Assembly (NCBI GenBank): GCA_018819175.1
Contig: JAHJQQ010000014.1
Coordinates: 62,001-126,000, forward strand
DNA: 64,000 nucleotides
Direction of reading: 5' to 3'
Origin: Gammaproteobacteria bacterium
Lineage (GTDB): Bacteria; Pseudomonadota; Gammaproteobacteria; Thiohalobacterales; Thiohalobacteraceae
Under the pieces are notes generated by a model. The model was not told the origin of the DNA, did not search any database, and worked only from the letters and a program-made list of their open reading frames with translations. Positions 1 through 8,724 of the stretch are shown here, piece by piece (the stretch's first letter is position 1; each line of letters begins with the position of its first letter). Both the position numbers and the translations under genes were made by a program.

Positions 1-32
1 TGGACCCGGCGCCGTCCGCATGATTTGTGATT

Positions 33-125
33 AGCCCTCTAACCACGTGGGAGAGGGCTAGGGTGAGAGGGGACTTGGACCCGGTTCACCCTCTCCCTAG
101 CCCTCCCCCGTCAAGGGGGAGGGAA
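33..125. repeat. Pair of REP-like palindromes upstream of xerC
   Basis: Two copies of the CCCTCTCCC/GGGAGAGGG family lie head to tail, at about 33-72 and 90-125. Each arm pair can fold into a GC-rich hairpin. A nonamer TGGACCCGG starts the window and recurs at 77-85 between the copies. The same family appears at seven or so other places in this window. No gene is visible in bases 1-169. Confidence 0.7.
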
Positions 126-169
126 TCTGTATATTTCTTGGTTTACGGCTTATCAACTGTACCGATGCC

Positions 170-1078
170 ATGATCGCCTCCGCCCTCACCACGCTGGATC
201 AATACCTGAATCATCTGCGTCAGGAACGCCGTTTGTCGCCGCACACCCATGCAGCCTATAGCCGCGACCTGCTGGCACTGACCCGGTACTGCGATCAATA
301 CAGTAAAGCCGACTGGCCAGCGCTCACGGCGCATGACATCCGCGCCTTCGCGGCGGCCTGCCATCGCCAGGGGCTGGCGGGGCGCAGTATCCAGCGCCGG
401 CTCTCGGCGGTGCGCGGTCTATACGAATTTCTGCTGCGCGAAGGTCGCATCGGTCATAACCCGGCACAGGATATCCGCGCACCGAAGGGCGAGCGGCGCC
501 TGCCGGGTGTGTTGGATGTGGATCAGATGGAACGCCTGCTGAGCATCGATACCGATCAACCCTTGGCGGTGCGTGACCAGGCACTGATGGAACTGATGTA
601 TTCCTCAGGGCTGCGGCTGTCGGAGCTCACTGGCCTGGATCTGCCCGATCTGGATCTGGATGCCGGCCTGGTCAGCGTCACCGGCAAGGGCAGCAAGACC
701 CGGGTCGTCCCGGTCGGGCGCAAGGCTGCGGAGGCCTTGCAGGCCTGGCTCGGGATTCGTGCCGAGCTACTGCCACCCGGTTCTGATCAACGCGCGCTAT
801 TCATCGGTCGCGGCGGAAAACGCCTGGCCGCGCGTTCGGTCCAGCAGCGCCTCGACCAGTGGGCACGTCGCCAGGGCATGGAAGGCCGGGTGCATCCGCA
901 CATGCTGCGGCACTCCTTCGCCAGTCACCTGCTCGAATCCAGTGGTGATCTGCGGGCTGTACAGGAATTGCTCGGCCACGCCGACATCAGCACCACCCAG
1001 GTTTACACCCACCTGGATTTTCAACACCTTGCAGATGTTTACGATAAGGCGCACCCGCGCGCCAAGCGGCGCAAATAG
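170..1078 (+). CDS. xerC: Site-specific tyrosine recombinase XerC
   Basis: XerC, with XerD, resolves chromosome dimers at dif near the replication terminus. The 302-residue length is typical. The N-terminal SAM-like core-binding domain covers about residues 5-90 and the catalytic domain 110-290. All six catalytic residues are visible: R149 in SSGLRLSEL, K173 in TGKGSK, H244 and R247 in HPHMLRHSF, H270 in LLGHADIS and the nucleophile Y279 in TQVYTHLDF. LLGHADISTTQVYTHLDF is a Xer signature. The ATG at 170 fits the family N-terminus. In many gammaproteobacteria xerC follows dapF and a DUF484 gene; here it follows only repeats, though the window edge hides what lies further upstream. Confidence 0.97.
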   Translation: MIASALTTLDQYLNHLRQERRLSPHTHAAYSRDLLALTRYCDQYSKADWPALTAHDIRAFAAACHRQGLAGRSIQRRLSAVRGLYEFLLREGRIGHNPAQDIRAPKGERRLPGVLDVDQMERLLSIDTDQPLAVRDQALMELMYSSGLRLSELTGLDLPDLDLDAGLVSVTGKGSKTRVVPVGRKAAEALQAWLGIRAELLPPGSDQRALFIGRGGKRLAARSVQQRLDQWARRQGMEGRVHPHMLRHSFASHLLESSGDLRAVQELLGHADISTTQVYTHLDFQHLADVYDKAHPRAKRRK

Positions 1079-1282
1079 GCATAATTAGAGACAACACTAA
1101 TATTCTGTTTATCTCGACTTCTGGCTAAGACACCTATTTAAGCCCCTCACGGCCAAAATCGTTCCACTAAACAGCCTTAGATCAAACCTGTTTCTAACTC
1201 GGGAAATGTCAGGATTTTCCGGCTGCTACGGCGCAGAGCGATAGTGTAGAATCGACCCCCCTTGAGGCTCCGGAGGCGGGCA

Positions 1283-1819
1283 GTGGAACAGTTTCGTGGC
1301 ACAACCATCATTGCGGTACGGCGCGGCAACAGTGTTGTAATCGGCGGCGACGGCCAGGTGACTCAGGGCAACACCGTGCTCAAGGGCAATGCGCGCAAGG
1401 TGCGCCGACTGTTCAAGGATCAGGTGCTGGCCGGTTTTGCCGGCGGTACCGCCGATGCCTTTACGCTGTTCGAGCGCTTCGAGGCCAAGCTGGAAAAACA
1501 CCACGGCAATCTGACCCGCGCCGCCGTCGAGTTGGCGAAAGACTGGCGCACCGATCGCATGCTGCGCCGTCTCGAAGCCTTGCTGGCGGTCGCCGATAAA
1601 ACCGCGTCGCTGATCATCACCGGCAACGGCGATGTGATCGAACCCGAAGAAGGGTTGATTGCGATCGGTTCCGGCGGGCCGTTTGCCCAGGCCGCCGCGC
1701 GCGCGCTGTTGGACAATACCGAACTGTCGGCGCGCGACATTGTCGAACGCAGTCTCAACATCGCCGCCGACATCTGCATCTACACCAACCGTAATCTGAC
1801 CATTGAAGAGTTGAGTTAG
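1283..1819 (+). CDS. hslV: ATP-dependent protease peptidase subunit HslV (ClpQ)
   Basis: HslV is the proteolytic dodecamer of the HslUV complex in the cytoplasm. I start it at GTG 1283, which has a GGAGG 8 bases upstream and gives the N-terminus (M)EQFRGTTIIAVRR. A longer reading from TTG 1262 adds only arginine-rich sequence with no family support. The mature enzyme begins at the threonine of the TTIIAVRR block, which serves as N-terminal nucleophile, so the short EQFRG stretch would be a cleaved propeptide. Further family blocks are GNARKVRRLF, AGFAGGTADAFTLFERFE and AIGSGGPFAQAAARAL. It is followed by hslU after 58 bases. A weak TAGAAT -10-like box lies at 1247-1252; I saw no clear heat-shock promoter. 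Confidence 0.96.
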   Translation: MEQFRGTTIIAVRRGNSVVIGGDGQVTQGNTVLKGNARKVRRLFKDQVLAGFAGGTADAFTLFERFEAKLEKHHGNLTRAAVELAKDWRTDRMLRRLEALLAVADKTASLIITGNGDVIEPEEGLIAIGSGGPFAQAAARALLDNTELSARDIVERSLNIAADICIYTNRNLTIEELS

Positions 1820-1837
1820 AACAAGCCCCATGGCTGA

Positions 1838-1870
1838 AACCTCGGCCCTGGAACCTCGGCCCTAGAACCT
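1838..1870. repeat. Heptamer-type repeat upstream of hslU
   Basis: The hslV-hslU gap is largely built of heptamer-like units: CCTCGGCCCTGGAA, then CCTCGGCCCTAGAA, then CCTGAAT. A closely related run occurs just after hslU at 3263-3290, so the repeat flanks that gene on both sides. Confidence 0.55.
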
Positions 1871-1877
1871 GAATCTT

Positions 1878-3215
1878 ATGACTGAAATGACCCCCCGCGA
1901 AATCGTCCAGGAACTGGACAAGCACATCATCGGCCAGGCCGATGCCAAGCGCGCCGTGGCCATTGCCTTGCGCAACCGCTGGCGGCGCATGCAGGTCGAG
2001 GGTGAGCTGCGCAACGAGATCACGCCCAAGAACATTCTGATGATCGGCCCGACCGGTGTCGGCAAGACCGAGATCGCGCGCCGACTCGCCAAGCTCGCCA
2101 ATGCACCGTTCATCAAGGTCGAGGCCACCAAGTTCACCGAGGTCGGCTATGTCGGTCGCGATGTGGAATCCATTGTCCGCGACCTAGTGGATGTGGCCAT
2201 CAAAATGACCCGTGAGCAGGAAATGGACAAGGTGCGCCACCGCGCCGAAGACGCGGCCGAGGAGCGTGTGCTGGATGCACTGCTGCCGCGGCCGCGCCCG
2301 ATCGGCTTTGCCGACACTGATACTACGGAGGCCGAGGGTTCCGAAACCCGCCAGAAGTTCCGCAAGCTGCTGCGCGAAGGCCGGCTGGATGATCGCGAAG
2401 TGGAACTCGAAATCTCCGCCGCGCCGATTGGCGTGGAGATCATGGCGCCGCCGGGCATGGAGGAAATGACCAGCCAGCTGCAGGGACTGTTTCAGAATCT
2501 CGGCGGCAACCGCACCAAGCGCCGCAAGCTGCGCGTCGGCGAGGCCATGAAGCTGCTGCTTGATGAAGAGGCGGCCAAACTGGTCAACGAGGAAGACCTT
2601 AAACTGCGCGCGCTGCAGATGGTCGAACAGAATGGCATTGTGTTCATCGACGAAATCGACAAGGTGACCTCGCGCGGTGAAAACAGCGGACCCGGGGTCT
2701 CCCGCGAAGGTGTGCAGCGCGATCTGCTGCCGCTGGTCGAAGGCAGCACCGTGACCACCAAGCACGGCATGGTCAAAACCGATCATGTGCTGTTCATCGC
2801 CTCGGGTGCCTTTCATCTGTCCAAGCCGTCGGATCTGATCCCCGAGCTGCAGGGTCGCTTGCCGATTCGCGTGGAACTGGATGCACTGGGCGTCGAGGAT
2901 TTCGTGCGCATTCTCACCGAGCCGGATGCCAGCCTTACTGAACAATATGCGGCGCTGCTCGGCACTGAGGGCGTACAGCTGGAATTTTCCACCGACGGTG
3001 TCGCGCGCATTGCGCAAATGGCCTGGGAGGTCAACGAACGCACCGAGAATATCGGCGCGCGGCGTTTGCACACGGTCATGGAACGCCTGCTGGAAAACAT
3101 TTCCTTCGAGGCCGCCGACCGCAACGGTCAGACACTCAATATTGATACGGCCTATGTCGACCAGCACCTTGCCAGCCTCGCCAGTGACGAGGATCTGAGT
3201 CGGTATATTCTATAA
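1878..3215 (+). CDS. hslU: HslUV unfoldase ATPase subunit HslU (ClpY)
   Basis: HslU is the hexameric AAA+ unfoldase that feeds substrates to HslV. The 445-residue product has the expected parts in order: the TPREIVQELDKHIIGQ N-terminus, Walker A GPTGVGKTE (about residue 57), the GYVGRD pore loop (about 92), the variable I domain (about 110-240), Walker B IVFIDEIDK (about 255) and the C-terminal sensor-2 region NIGARRLHTVMERLLE. It ends in RYIL; the C-terminal tail of HslU inserts into HslV to activate it. The ATG at 1878 matches the family start, although the ribosome-binding site is poor because the repeat fills the upstream gap. Translation may be coupled to hslV. Confidence 0.97.
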   Translation: MTEMTPREIVQELDKHIIGQADAKRAVAIALRNRWRRMQVEGELRNEITPKNILMIGPTGVGKTEIARRLAKLANAPFIKVEATKFTEVGYVGRDVESIVRDLVDVAIKMTREQEMDKVRHRAEDAAEERVLDALLPRPRPIGFADTDTTEAEGSETRQKFRKLLREGRLDDREVELEISAAPIGVEIMAPPGMEEMTSQLQGLFQNLGGNRTKRRKLRVGEAMKLLLDEEAAKLVNEEDLKLRALQMVEQNGIVFIDEIDKVTSRGENSGPGVSREGVQRDLLPLVEGSTVTTKHGMVKTDHVLFIASGAFHLSKPSDLIPELQGRLPIRVELDALGVEDFVRILTEPDASLTEQYAALLGTEGVQLEFSTDGVARIAQMAWEVNERTENIGARRLHTVMERLLENISFEAADRNGQTLNIDTAYVDQHLASLASDEDLSRYIL

Positions 3216-3262
3216 ATGCAGGGACATGGTGCTTGGCGCTAGGGATGAGGAAAATCTTTTCT

Positions 3263-3290
3263 TACCTCGGCCCTGGCACCTAGAACCTAG
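3263..3290. repeat. Heptamer-type repeat downstream of hslU
   Basis: The run ACCTCGGCCCTGGCACC followed by TAGAACCTAGTAA resembles the sequence just upstream of hslU (1838-1870). It lies between hslU and the DUF971 gene. Confidence 0.5.
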
Positions 3291-3316
3291 TAACTGATAC
3301 CAACGAGGAATGAACC

Positions 3317-3685
3317 ATGAGTATCCGCCCGACCGAAATCAATCTGCACAAGAAATCCCGTATTCTGGAAATCGCCTTTGACGATGGTTCGCGCTTCAAT
3401 CTGCCGGCCGAGTATCTGCGTGTACATTCACCCTCGGCGGAAGTTCAGGGCCATGGCCCCGGCCAGGGTGTGCTGCAACTCGGCAAGGAAGACGTCAACA
3501 TCGAGAACATCGAACAGGTCGGTGTCTATGCCATCCAGCTGTTCTTCGACGACAACCACAACACCGGCATTTATGCCTGGGATACGTTGTATGATCTGGG
3601 CAAGAACCAGGAGCGCTACTGGCAGGAATATCTGGACAAACTCGCCAAGGTCGGCCACAAACGCAAGGAACCGGTGGCGAACTGA
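3317..3685 (+). CDS. DUF971 (GBBH-like N-terminal domain) protein
   Basis: This 122-residue cytoplasmic protein matches the DUF971 family, related to the small N-terminal domain of gamma-butyrobetaine hydroxylase. Diagnostic stretches are KSRILEIAFDDGSRF, LPAEYLRVHSPSAEVQGHG and QLFFDDNHNTGIYAWDTLYDLG. The ATG at 3317 has an AGGAA 8 bases upstream. Stand-alone members often sit between hslU and ubiE in beta- and gammaproteobacteria, as here. In other bacteria DUF971 domains are linked to iron-sulfur cluster handling, but nothing in this sequence proves that role. The gene is probably part of the hslVU-ubi transcription unit. Confidence 0.88.
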   Translation: MSIRPTEINLHKKSRILEIAFDDGSRFNLPAEYLRVHSPSAEVQGHGPGQGVLQLGKEDVNIENIEQVGVYAIQLFFDDNHNTGIYAWDTLYDLGKNQERYWQEYLDKLAKVGHKRKEPVAN

Positions 3686-3702
3686 TGTCTGGTATCTTTT
3701 AT

Positions 3703-3727
3703 CCCCTCTCCCATCAAGGGAGAGGGG
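3703..3727. repeat. REP-like palindrome between DUF971 gene and ubiE
   Basis: CCCCTCTCCC and GGGAGAGGGG form a 10-bp stem around a 5-base loop. It is the minimal form of the REP-like family in this window and could slow or stop transcription before ubiE. Confidence 0.6.
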
Positions 3728-3785
3728 ACGTAATAATAGACTTAGAAGTAAAAATTGAGTCGGCGCACAACGCCACGGTGACATC

Positions 3786-4532
3786 ATGACCGACAAGACC
3801 ACCCACTTCGGTTTCGAACAGGTCGACTGGCGCGACAAGCAGCGTCGGGTCGGCGCGGTGTTCGATTCGGTGGCGGACAAATATGACGTCATGAACGATG
3901 TCATGTCCCTGGGCATTCATCGTCTCTGGAAGCGCTTCGCCATCGAGCTTTCCGGCGTGCGCAAGGGCCAGCGGGTGCTGGATCTCGCCGGCGGCACCGG
4001 TGATCTCGCGGCACGCCTGGCGCACCTGGCCGGTCCCGAGGGTGAAGTGGTGCTGGCGGATATCAACGGCGCGATGCTCGCGCACGGCCGTGCGCGGCTG
4101 CTGGACCAGGGCATCGCCGCCAATGTGCGCTTCGTGCAGGCCAATGCCGAGTGCCTGCCCTTTCCCGATAATCACTTCGACTGCATCACCATCGCTTTCG
4201 GGTTGCGCAATGTCACCGACAAGGATGCCGCGCTGCGCTCCATGTACCGGGTACTCAAGCCCGGCGGCCGGTTATTAGTGCTGGAGTTCTCCAAACCGAG
4301 CGTGCCCGGGCTGGCGCCGCTCTATGATCTATATTCCTTCAAGCTGCTGCCATTGATGGGCAAGCTCATCGCCAACGATGCCGAGAGCTATAAATACCTG
4401 GCGGAGTCCATTCGCATGCACCCGGATCAGGCGACCTTGCGCGACATGCTCACGGCGGCCGGTTTCGAGGATGTGAGTTATCACAATCTCAGCGGCGGTA
4501 TTGTCGCCCTGCACCGCGGATTCAAATATTGA
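3786..4532 (+). CDS. ubiE: Ubiquinone/menaquinone C-methyltransferase UbiE
   Basis: UbiE is a SAM-dependent methyltransferase that C-methylates the benzoquinol ring in ubiquinone synthesis (and demethylmenaquinol where present). The 248-residue protein has the UbiE N-terminus FGFEQVDWRDKQRRVGAVFDSVADKYDVMNDVMSLG in outline, SAM motif I VLDLAGGTGDLA (about residues 64-75), the acidic motif II at VVLADIN, and the UbiE/COQ5 signatures near NHFDCITIAFGLRNVTD and RVLKPGGRLLVLEFS. The C-terminus HNLSGGIVALHRGFKY is also typical. The stop overlaps the possible TTG start of the next gene. It heads the ubiE-RDD-ubiJ-ubiB group. Confidence 0.97.
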   Translation: MTDKTTHFGFEQVDWRDKQRRVGAVFDSVADKYDVMNDVMSLGIHRLWKRFAIELSGVRKGQRVLDLAGGTGDLAARLAHLAGPEGEVVLADINGAMLAHGRARLLDQGIAANVRFVQANAECLPFPDNHFDCITIAFGLRNVTDKDAALRSMYRVLKPGGRLLVLEFSKPSVPGLAPLYDLYSFKLLPLMGKLIANDAESYKYLAESIRMHPDQATLRDMLTAAGFEDVSYHNLSGGIVALHRGFKY

Positions 4533-4990
4533 AAGCGCGCGCCTATTCGCCCTATGTGAATTTTCCGCGCCGTCTGGCCGCAGCACTGCTGGACGCGGTG
4601 TTGGTACTGTTGCTGCTGAGTGTTCTCACTTGGGCCTTGCAAATCGATCTCGCCAGTGAGGCTGAATCTTCTATAGCGATTGCGCTGCAACTGATCGGTA
4701 CCGGTGTGTTCGTGGTTATCTTCTGGCTGTTCTTCCAAGGCACGCCAGGCAAGTTGCTGCTCGGTTGTCGCATTGTCGATGCGCGTAGCGGTGGTCGCCC
4801 GCAGTTCTGGCAGCTATTGGTACGCTTGTTCGGCTATGTACTATCCGCTGCTCCGGCAGGTCTGGGTTTCTTCTGGATGTTCTGGGATGCGCGTCGGCAG
4901 GGTTGGCATGACAAGCTCGCACGCACCCTGGTCGTGGATGACGATGAGTCCACCAAAACCCTGGCGGAGCTGAGCGCCGAATGTCAATAA
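4529..4990 (+). CDS. RDD-family membrane protein
   Basis: This is a small (up to 153 residues) inner-membrane protein of the RDD family. It has the family Arg-Asp signature at FPRRLAAALLDAVLVLLLLSVL (about residues 12-33), a second membrane segment at LIGTGVFVVIFWLFFQ (about 55-70), the conserved GTPGKLLLGCRIVDARSGG block and a third hydrophobic stretch near YVLSAAPAGLGFFWMFWD. It starts either at TTG 4529, overlapping the ubiE stop by 3 bases, or at GTG 4556; I could not decide. The gene lies inside the ubiquinone cluster between ubiE and ubiJ, but a role in that pathway is only suggested by position. The substrate, if it is a transporter, is unknown. Confidence 0.85.
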   Translation: MKARAYSPYVNFPRRLAAALLDAVLVLLLLSVLTWALQIDLASEAESSIAIALQLIGTGVFVVIFWLFFQGTPGKLLLGCRIVDARSGGRPQFWQLLVRLFGYVLSAAPAGLGFFWMFWDARRQGWHDKLARTLVVDDDESTKTLAELSAECQ

Positions 4991-5607
4991 CACCACCCAC
5001 CTGGTTTGCCGGCGCCGTGGAAGCGGCCTGCAACAGCGCCTTGGCGCTGGACCCGGAGGTGCGTGAACGCTTAGGTGAATTGGATGGCAAGGTCATCGCC
5101 GTCGAACTGTTGGGCGTCGGCCTGCAGTTATTCTTTTTTCCGCATGCGCAGGGTGTGCAGGTGCTGAGTCATTACGAAGGCGAGGCCGACACCGTGATTC
5201 GCGGCGCACCGCTGTCGCTGTTGCGTCTTTCGCTAAGCGCCAAACCCGCTGATGAACTGTTCGCCGGCGGCGTGGAACTGCGCGGCGACACCGCGACCGG
5301 CCAGGCCTTCCAGGATATCCTGCGCGCGCTTGATCTGGATTGGGAAGAACTGCTGTCGCGTGTCGCCGGAGATGATATCGCGCATCAGGCCGGCCGGCTG
5401 TTGCGCGCTGCCGGTAAACAACTTAAGCATACCGGCCATACCTTGGAAATGAATGTCAGTGAATATCTGCGTGAAGAGGCCGACCTGCTGGTAGATCATC
5501 ACGCCGTTGATGACTTCCTGCATGCTGTTGATGATCTGCGCAGCGACGCGGATCGACTTGAGGCTCGGGTCCGTCGCCTGGAGGCAACATTGGCGAGCAA
5601 GGACTGA
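4981..5607 (+). CDS. ubiJ: Ubiquinone biosynthesis accessory factor UbiJ (SCP2 domain)
   Basis: UbiJ is a lipid-binding scaffold of the soluble Ubi complex that, with UbiK, helps late steps of ubiquinone synthesis. The 208-residue protein has an SCP2-like sterol-carrier domain over about residues 10-115 (KVIAVELLGVGLQLFFF; DTVIRGAPLSLLRLSL; GDTATGQAFQDILRALDLDWEELL). A charged helical tail ends in LRSDADRLEARVRRLEATLA, which looks like the coiled coil that pairs with UbiK. Its ATG at 4981 overlaps the end of the RDD gene by 10 bases, indicating translational coupling. ubiB follows after 4 bases. Confidence 0.92.
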   Translation: MSITPPTWFAGAVEAACNSALALDPEVRERLGELDGKVIAVELLGVGLQLFFFPHAQGVQVLSHYEGEADTVIRGAPLSLLRLSLSAKPADELFAGGVELRGDTATGQAFQDILRALDLDWEELLSRVAGDDIAHQAGRLLRAAGKQLKHTGHTLEMNVSEYLREEADLLVDHHAVDDFLHAVDDLRSDADRLEARVRRLEATLASKD

Positions 5608-5611
5608 ACAG

Positions 5612-7267
5612 ATGATCCGACCGGCCCAGCTATGGCGTGTGATGCATATCAATATCGTTCTGCTCCGCAATGGGCTGGACGAGATTGTGTTCGCCACGCA
5701 CCTGTTTCGTCCATTGCGCTTTCTGTATTTCCTCGCGCCCTGGAACTGGATCCGCCGCGTACATGCACCACGCGGCGTGCGCATCCGCCGTGCGCTGGAA
5801 CAACTCGGGCCGATTTTCGTCAAGTTCGGGCAGATATTGTCCACGCGCCGCGATCTGCTGCCGGACGATATCGCCGAAGAACTGGCATTGTTGCAGGATC
5901 GCGTACAACCCTTCCCGGGCGCACAAGCCCGCGCCATGATCGAAAAGGCCTATGGCCAACCCATCGCGCAGATCTTTGCCGAATTTGATGAGACCCCGCT
6001 GGCCTCGGCCTCGATCGCACAGGTGCATGCGGCAACCTTGCCCGATGGCACCGAAGTGGTCGTCAAAGTAGCGCGTCCGAATATCCACCGCGCCATCCGC
6101 AATGATGTGTCGCTGCTGTATTACATTGCGGGATTGGCGGAACGCTACTGGAAAGAAGGTCGACGATTACGTCCGGTCGAAGTGATTCACGAATTCGAGA
6201 CCACCATCCTTGATGAGCTGGATCTGTTGCGCGAGGCCGCCAATGCCTCGCAGCTGCGGCGCAATTTCATCGACTCGAACATGTTGTACGTACCTGAGGT
6301 GTACTGGCCGCAGTGTCGTCGTGAAGTGATGGTCATGGAGCGCATCCATGGCGCGGCCATCAGCGACATTGCCAAGCTGCGCAGTCAGGGCATCGATCTC
6401 AAAATGCTGGCCGAACGCGGTGTGGAAATCTTCTTCACCCAGGTGTTCCGCCATAATTTCTTCCATGCCGATATGCATCCCGGGAATATCTTTGTCGGTC
6501 CGGAGGGACGTTATCTCGCCGTCGATTTCGGCATCATGGGCACGCTGAGTCCGTCGGATCAGCGCTATCTGGCGGAAAATTTCCTGGCCTTCTTCCGCCG
6601 CGACTACCGCCGTGTCGCGGAACTGCATGTGGAGTCGGAATGGGTGCCGGCGAATACCCGCGTTGACGAGTTCGAGTCGGCTATCCGCACTGTTTGCGAG
6701 CCGATCTTCGAACGCCCGCTGCGAGACATCTCCTTTGGTCATCTGCTGCTGAGATTGTTCCAGACCGCACGGCGTTTCAATATGGAAGTGCAACCGCAGC
6801 TGGTATTGTTGCAGAAGACCCTGCTCAATATCGAAGGTCTCGGCCGACAGCTCTATCCGGATCTGGACTTGTGGCAGACCGCCAAGCCGTTCCTGGAACG
6901 CTGGATGAGCGAACAGGTCGGTCCGCGGGCCTTTCTGCACAATCTGCGCACCAGCTTGCCGATCTGGACCGAAACGCTGCCGGAAATTCCGCAGCTGCTG
7001 CATAAAACCCTGGAGCAGGCCGTCAGCGGCAAGCTGCGCATTGAGTGGCATTCGGAAGAACTGCGTCAGATGCGGATTGAATTGCGCAGCGCCAATCGCC
7101 GCACGGTTGCCGCCATTATCGGTGCGGGTTCACTCGTCGCTGCGGCATTGGTTTATGGTCTCGATGGTTACGCGCCGGCGGTGATCGGCGGCGCCCCCTT
7201 ACTGACCTGGATCTTCGGTGCCTTAGGCGTTGCCTTCATTGCCACTGCGCTGCGTGGAGAGCGCTAA
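5612..7267 (+). CDS. ubiB: Ubiquinone biosynthesis regulatory kinase-like protein UbiB
   Basis: UbiB is a membrane-anchored atypical kinase/ATPase of the ABC1/ADCK/COQ8 family needed for ubiquinone synthesis. I start it at ATG 5612, giving 551 residues, close to the E. coli length; the frame stays open upstream into ubiJ but that part matches nothing. It shows the family KxGQ motif KFGQILSTRRDLLP (about residues 70-83), the alanine-rich nucleotide loop ASASIAQVH, the invariant lysine in VVVKVARP, the catalytic-loop-like HADMHPGNIFV and the metal-binding VDFGIMG. Two hydrophobic helices at the C-terminus (IIGAGSLVAAALVYGL and LLTWIFGALGVAFIATAL) anchor it in the inner membrane. It ends 66 bases from the convergent mnmE. 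Confidence 0.96.
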   Translation: MIRPAQLWRVMHINIVLLRNGLDEIVFATHLFRPLRFLYFLAPWNWIRRVHAPRGVRIRRALEQLGPIFVKFGQILSTRRDLLPDDIAEELALLQDRVQPFPGAQARAMIEKAYGQPIAQIFAEFDETPLASASIAQVHAATLPDGTEVVVKVARPNIHRAIRNDVSLLYYIAGLAERYWKEGRRLRPVEVIHEFETTILDELDLLREAANASQLRRNFIDSNMLYVPEVYWPQCRREVMVMERIHGAAISDIAKLRSQGIDLKMLAERGVEIFFTQVFRHNFFHADMHPGNIFVGPEGRYLAVDFGIMGTLSPSDQRYLAENFLAFFRRDYRRVAELHVESEWVPANTRVDEFESAIRTVCEPIFERPLRDISFGHLLLRLFQTARRFNMEVQPQLVLLQKTLLNIEGLGRQLYPDLDLWQTAKPFLERWMSEQVGPRAFLHNLRTSLPIWTETLPEIPQLLHKTLEQAVSGKLRIEWHSEELRQMRIELRSANRRTVAAIIGAGSLVAAALVYGLDGYAPAVIGGAPLLTWIFGALGVAFIATALRGER

Positions 7268-7333
7268 TCATCCGCGCTTGTTTGTGTGAATACGAAATTT
7301 AAAGACGTGCTGAACACATGAGTATCGGAACAA

Positions 7334-8683
7334 CTATTTACCGATGCAAAAGCTGGAGAAAATTTCCCCGAGCAAATCATCACTGGAAAATTCACCGGTG
7401 ATTTCATTCAACGCCTGCTGCGCCTGACGCAATTCATCGGCGAGTAACTCACCCGCGCGCTGCTGTTCCAACTGCTGACGACCCTGCGCGACATGTTCCC
7501 AGGCACGCGCCAGCGCGTCCAGGTGGCGGCGACGCGCGGTAAAGCCCTGGGGGTTTTCGCTGCTATAGCCCATGGCGTGTTTCAGATGTTCGCGTAACAC
7601 CTCCAGTCCGGCGCCGGACTTGGCAGACAGAAAGACGCGGCTGTCAGTCGCGTCGTTGTGCGTGCTCGCCGTGTGGCCACTCAGATCGATCTTGTTATGG
7701 ATGATGCTATGCGGGAGTTGTTGCGGCAGCCGGTCCAATATTCGCTGATCATCATCCGTAAAACCGGACTGATCATCGATTACCAGCAGCAGGCGATCCG
7801 CGGTTTCGATGGCATACCAGGCGCGGCGCATGCCCTCCTGTTCCACCAGATCCACGCTTTCCCGCAGGCCCGCAGTGTCGATGACATGCAAGGGCATGCC
7901 GTCGATCTGAATATGTTCGCGCAAGACATCGCGCGTCGTGCCTTCGATGGGTGTCACGATGGCCGCGTCATGGCCGGCCAGCGCATTGAGCAGACTGGAC
8001 TTGCCGGCATTGGGACGCCCCGCGATCACCACCGTCATGCCTTCGCGCAATAAGCGGCCTTGCTGGGCCTGATTTTTCAGACGTTCGAAGTGCTGTTCCA
8101 ACTGCTGCAGCTGCTGTTGAATCTGCTGGTCCTGCAGAAAATCCACTTCCTCTTCCGGAAAATCGATGGCGGCCTCGACATACATGCGCAACTGAATAAC
8201 CGCCGTTACCAGCGCATGCACCTGTTCTGAAAATTCACCTTGCAATGAGCGCATGGCGGCACGCGCCGCCTGGGTGGTACCCGCATCAATAAGATCGGCA
8301 ATGGCCTCGGCCTGAGCAAGGTCGAGCTTGTCGTTGAGAAAGGCGCGTTCCGAAAATTCACCTGGTCGCGCGGCACGTGCGCCAAGCTCCAGTGCGCGCG
8401 CCAGCAGCAGATCCATGACAACAGGACCACCATGGCCCTGGAGTTCGATGACATGCTCGCCGGTGAAGGAGTGCGGTGCTGGAAAATAGATAAGCAGGCC
8501 GGCGTCGATCTGCTCGCCGTTGTGATCGGTAAAGGTTTGCAGAGCGGCATAACGAGGTGCCGGTAAGTGCCCAAACCACGCCTGGGCAATATCCGGAACC
8601 GCGGGACCGGAGATGCGCAGTATGCCGACACCACCACGACCGGGTGGCGTGGCGATGGCGGCAATGGTATCGATCGCGTTCAT
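7334..8683 (-). CDS. mnmE: tRNA uridine-34 modification GTPase MnmE (TrmE)
   Basis: MnmE works with MnmG to install the (carboxymethyl)aminomethyl group at C5 of wobble U34 in certain tRNAs. The 449-residue protein has the formyl-THF-binding N-terminus (MNAIDTIAAIATPPGRGGVGILRISGP), a central helical domain, and an embedded Ras-like G domain: P loop GRPNAGKSS, switch IEGTTRDVLREH, G3 DTAGLRE and G4 HNKIDL. The C-terminus FCIGK carries the conserved cysteine of the family. It follows yidC on the same strand, the usual order. Unusually, mnmG, rsmG and parAB do not follow; the next gene is the convergent ubiB. Confidence 0.97.
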   Translation of the reverse strand: MNAIDTIAAIATPPGRGGVGILRISGPAVPDIAQAWFGHLPAPRYAALQTFTDHNGEQIDAGLLIYFPAPHSFTGEHVIELQGHGGPVVMDLLLARALELGARAARPGEFSERAFLNDKLDLAQAEAIADLIDAGTTQAARAAMRSLQGEFSEQVHALVTAVIQLRMYVEAAIDFPEEEVDFLQDQQIQQQLQQLEQHFERLKNQAQQGRLLREGMTVVIAGRPNAGKSSLLNALAGHDAAIVTPIEGTTRDVLREHIQIDGMPLHVIDTAGLRESVDLVEQEGMRRAWYAIETADRLLLVIDDQSGFTDDDQRILDRLPQQLPHSIIHNKIDLSGHTASTHNDATDSRVFLSAKSGAGLEVLREHLKHAMGYSSENPQGFTARRRHLDALARAWEHVAQGRQQLEQQRAGELLADELRQAQQALNEITGEFSSDDLLGEIFSSFCIGK

Positions 8684-8724
8684 GCGCGCACGGTAGTTGA
8701 GAGAGGGGTCGAACGTCCAGTCAT

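Noticed and set aside
1262..1282. TTG 1262 as the hslV start
   Set aside because: GTG 1283 has GGAGG at the right spacing and yields the expected propeptide and catalytic threonine.
2184..3167. A 327-codon minus-strand open frame opposite hslU
   Set aside because: Shadow of hslU; no start signal and no recognisable domain.
5507..5611. Upstream extension of ubiB
   Set aside because: The frame is open but overlaps ubiJ and matches no UbiB N-terminus; ATG 5612 gives the family length.
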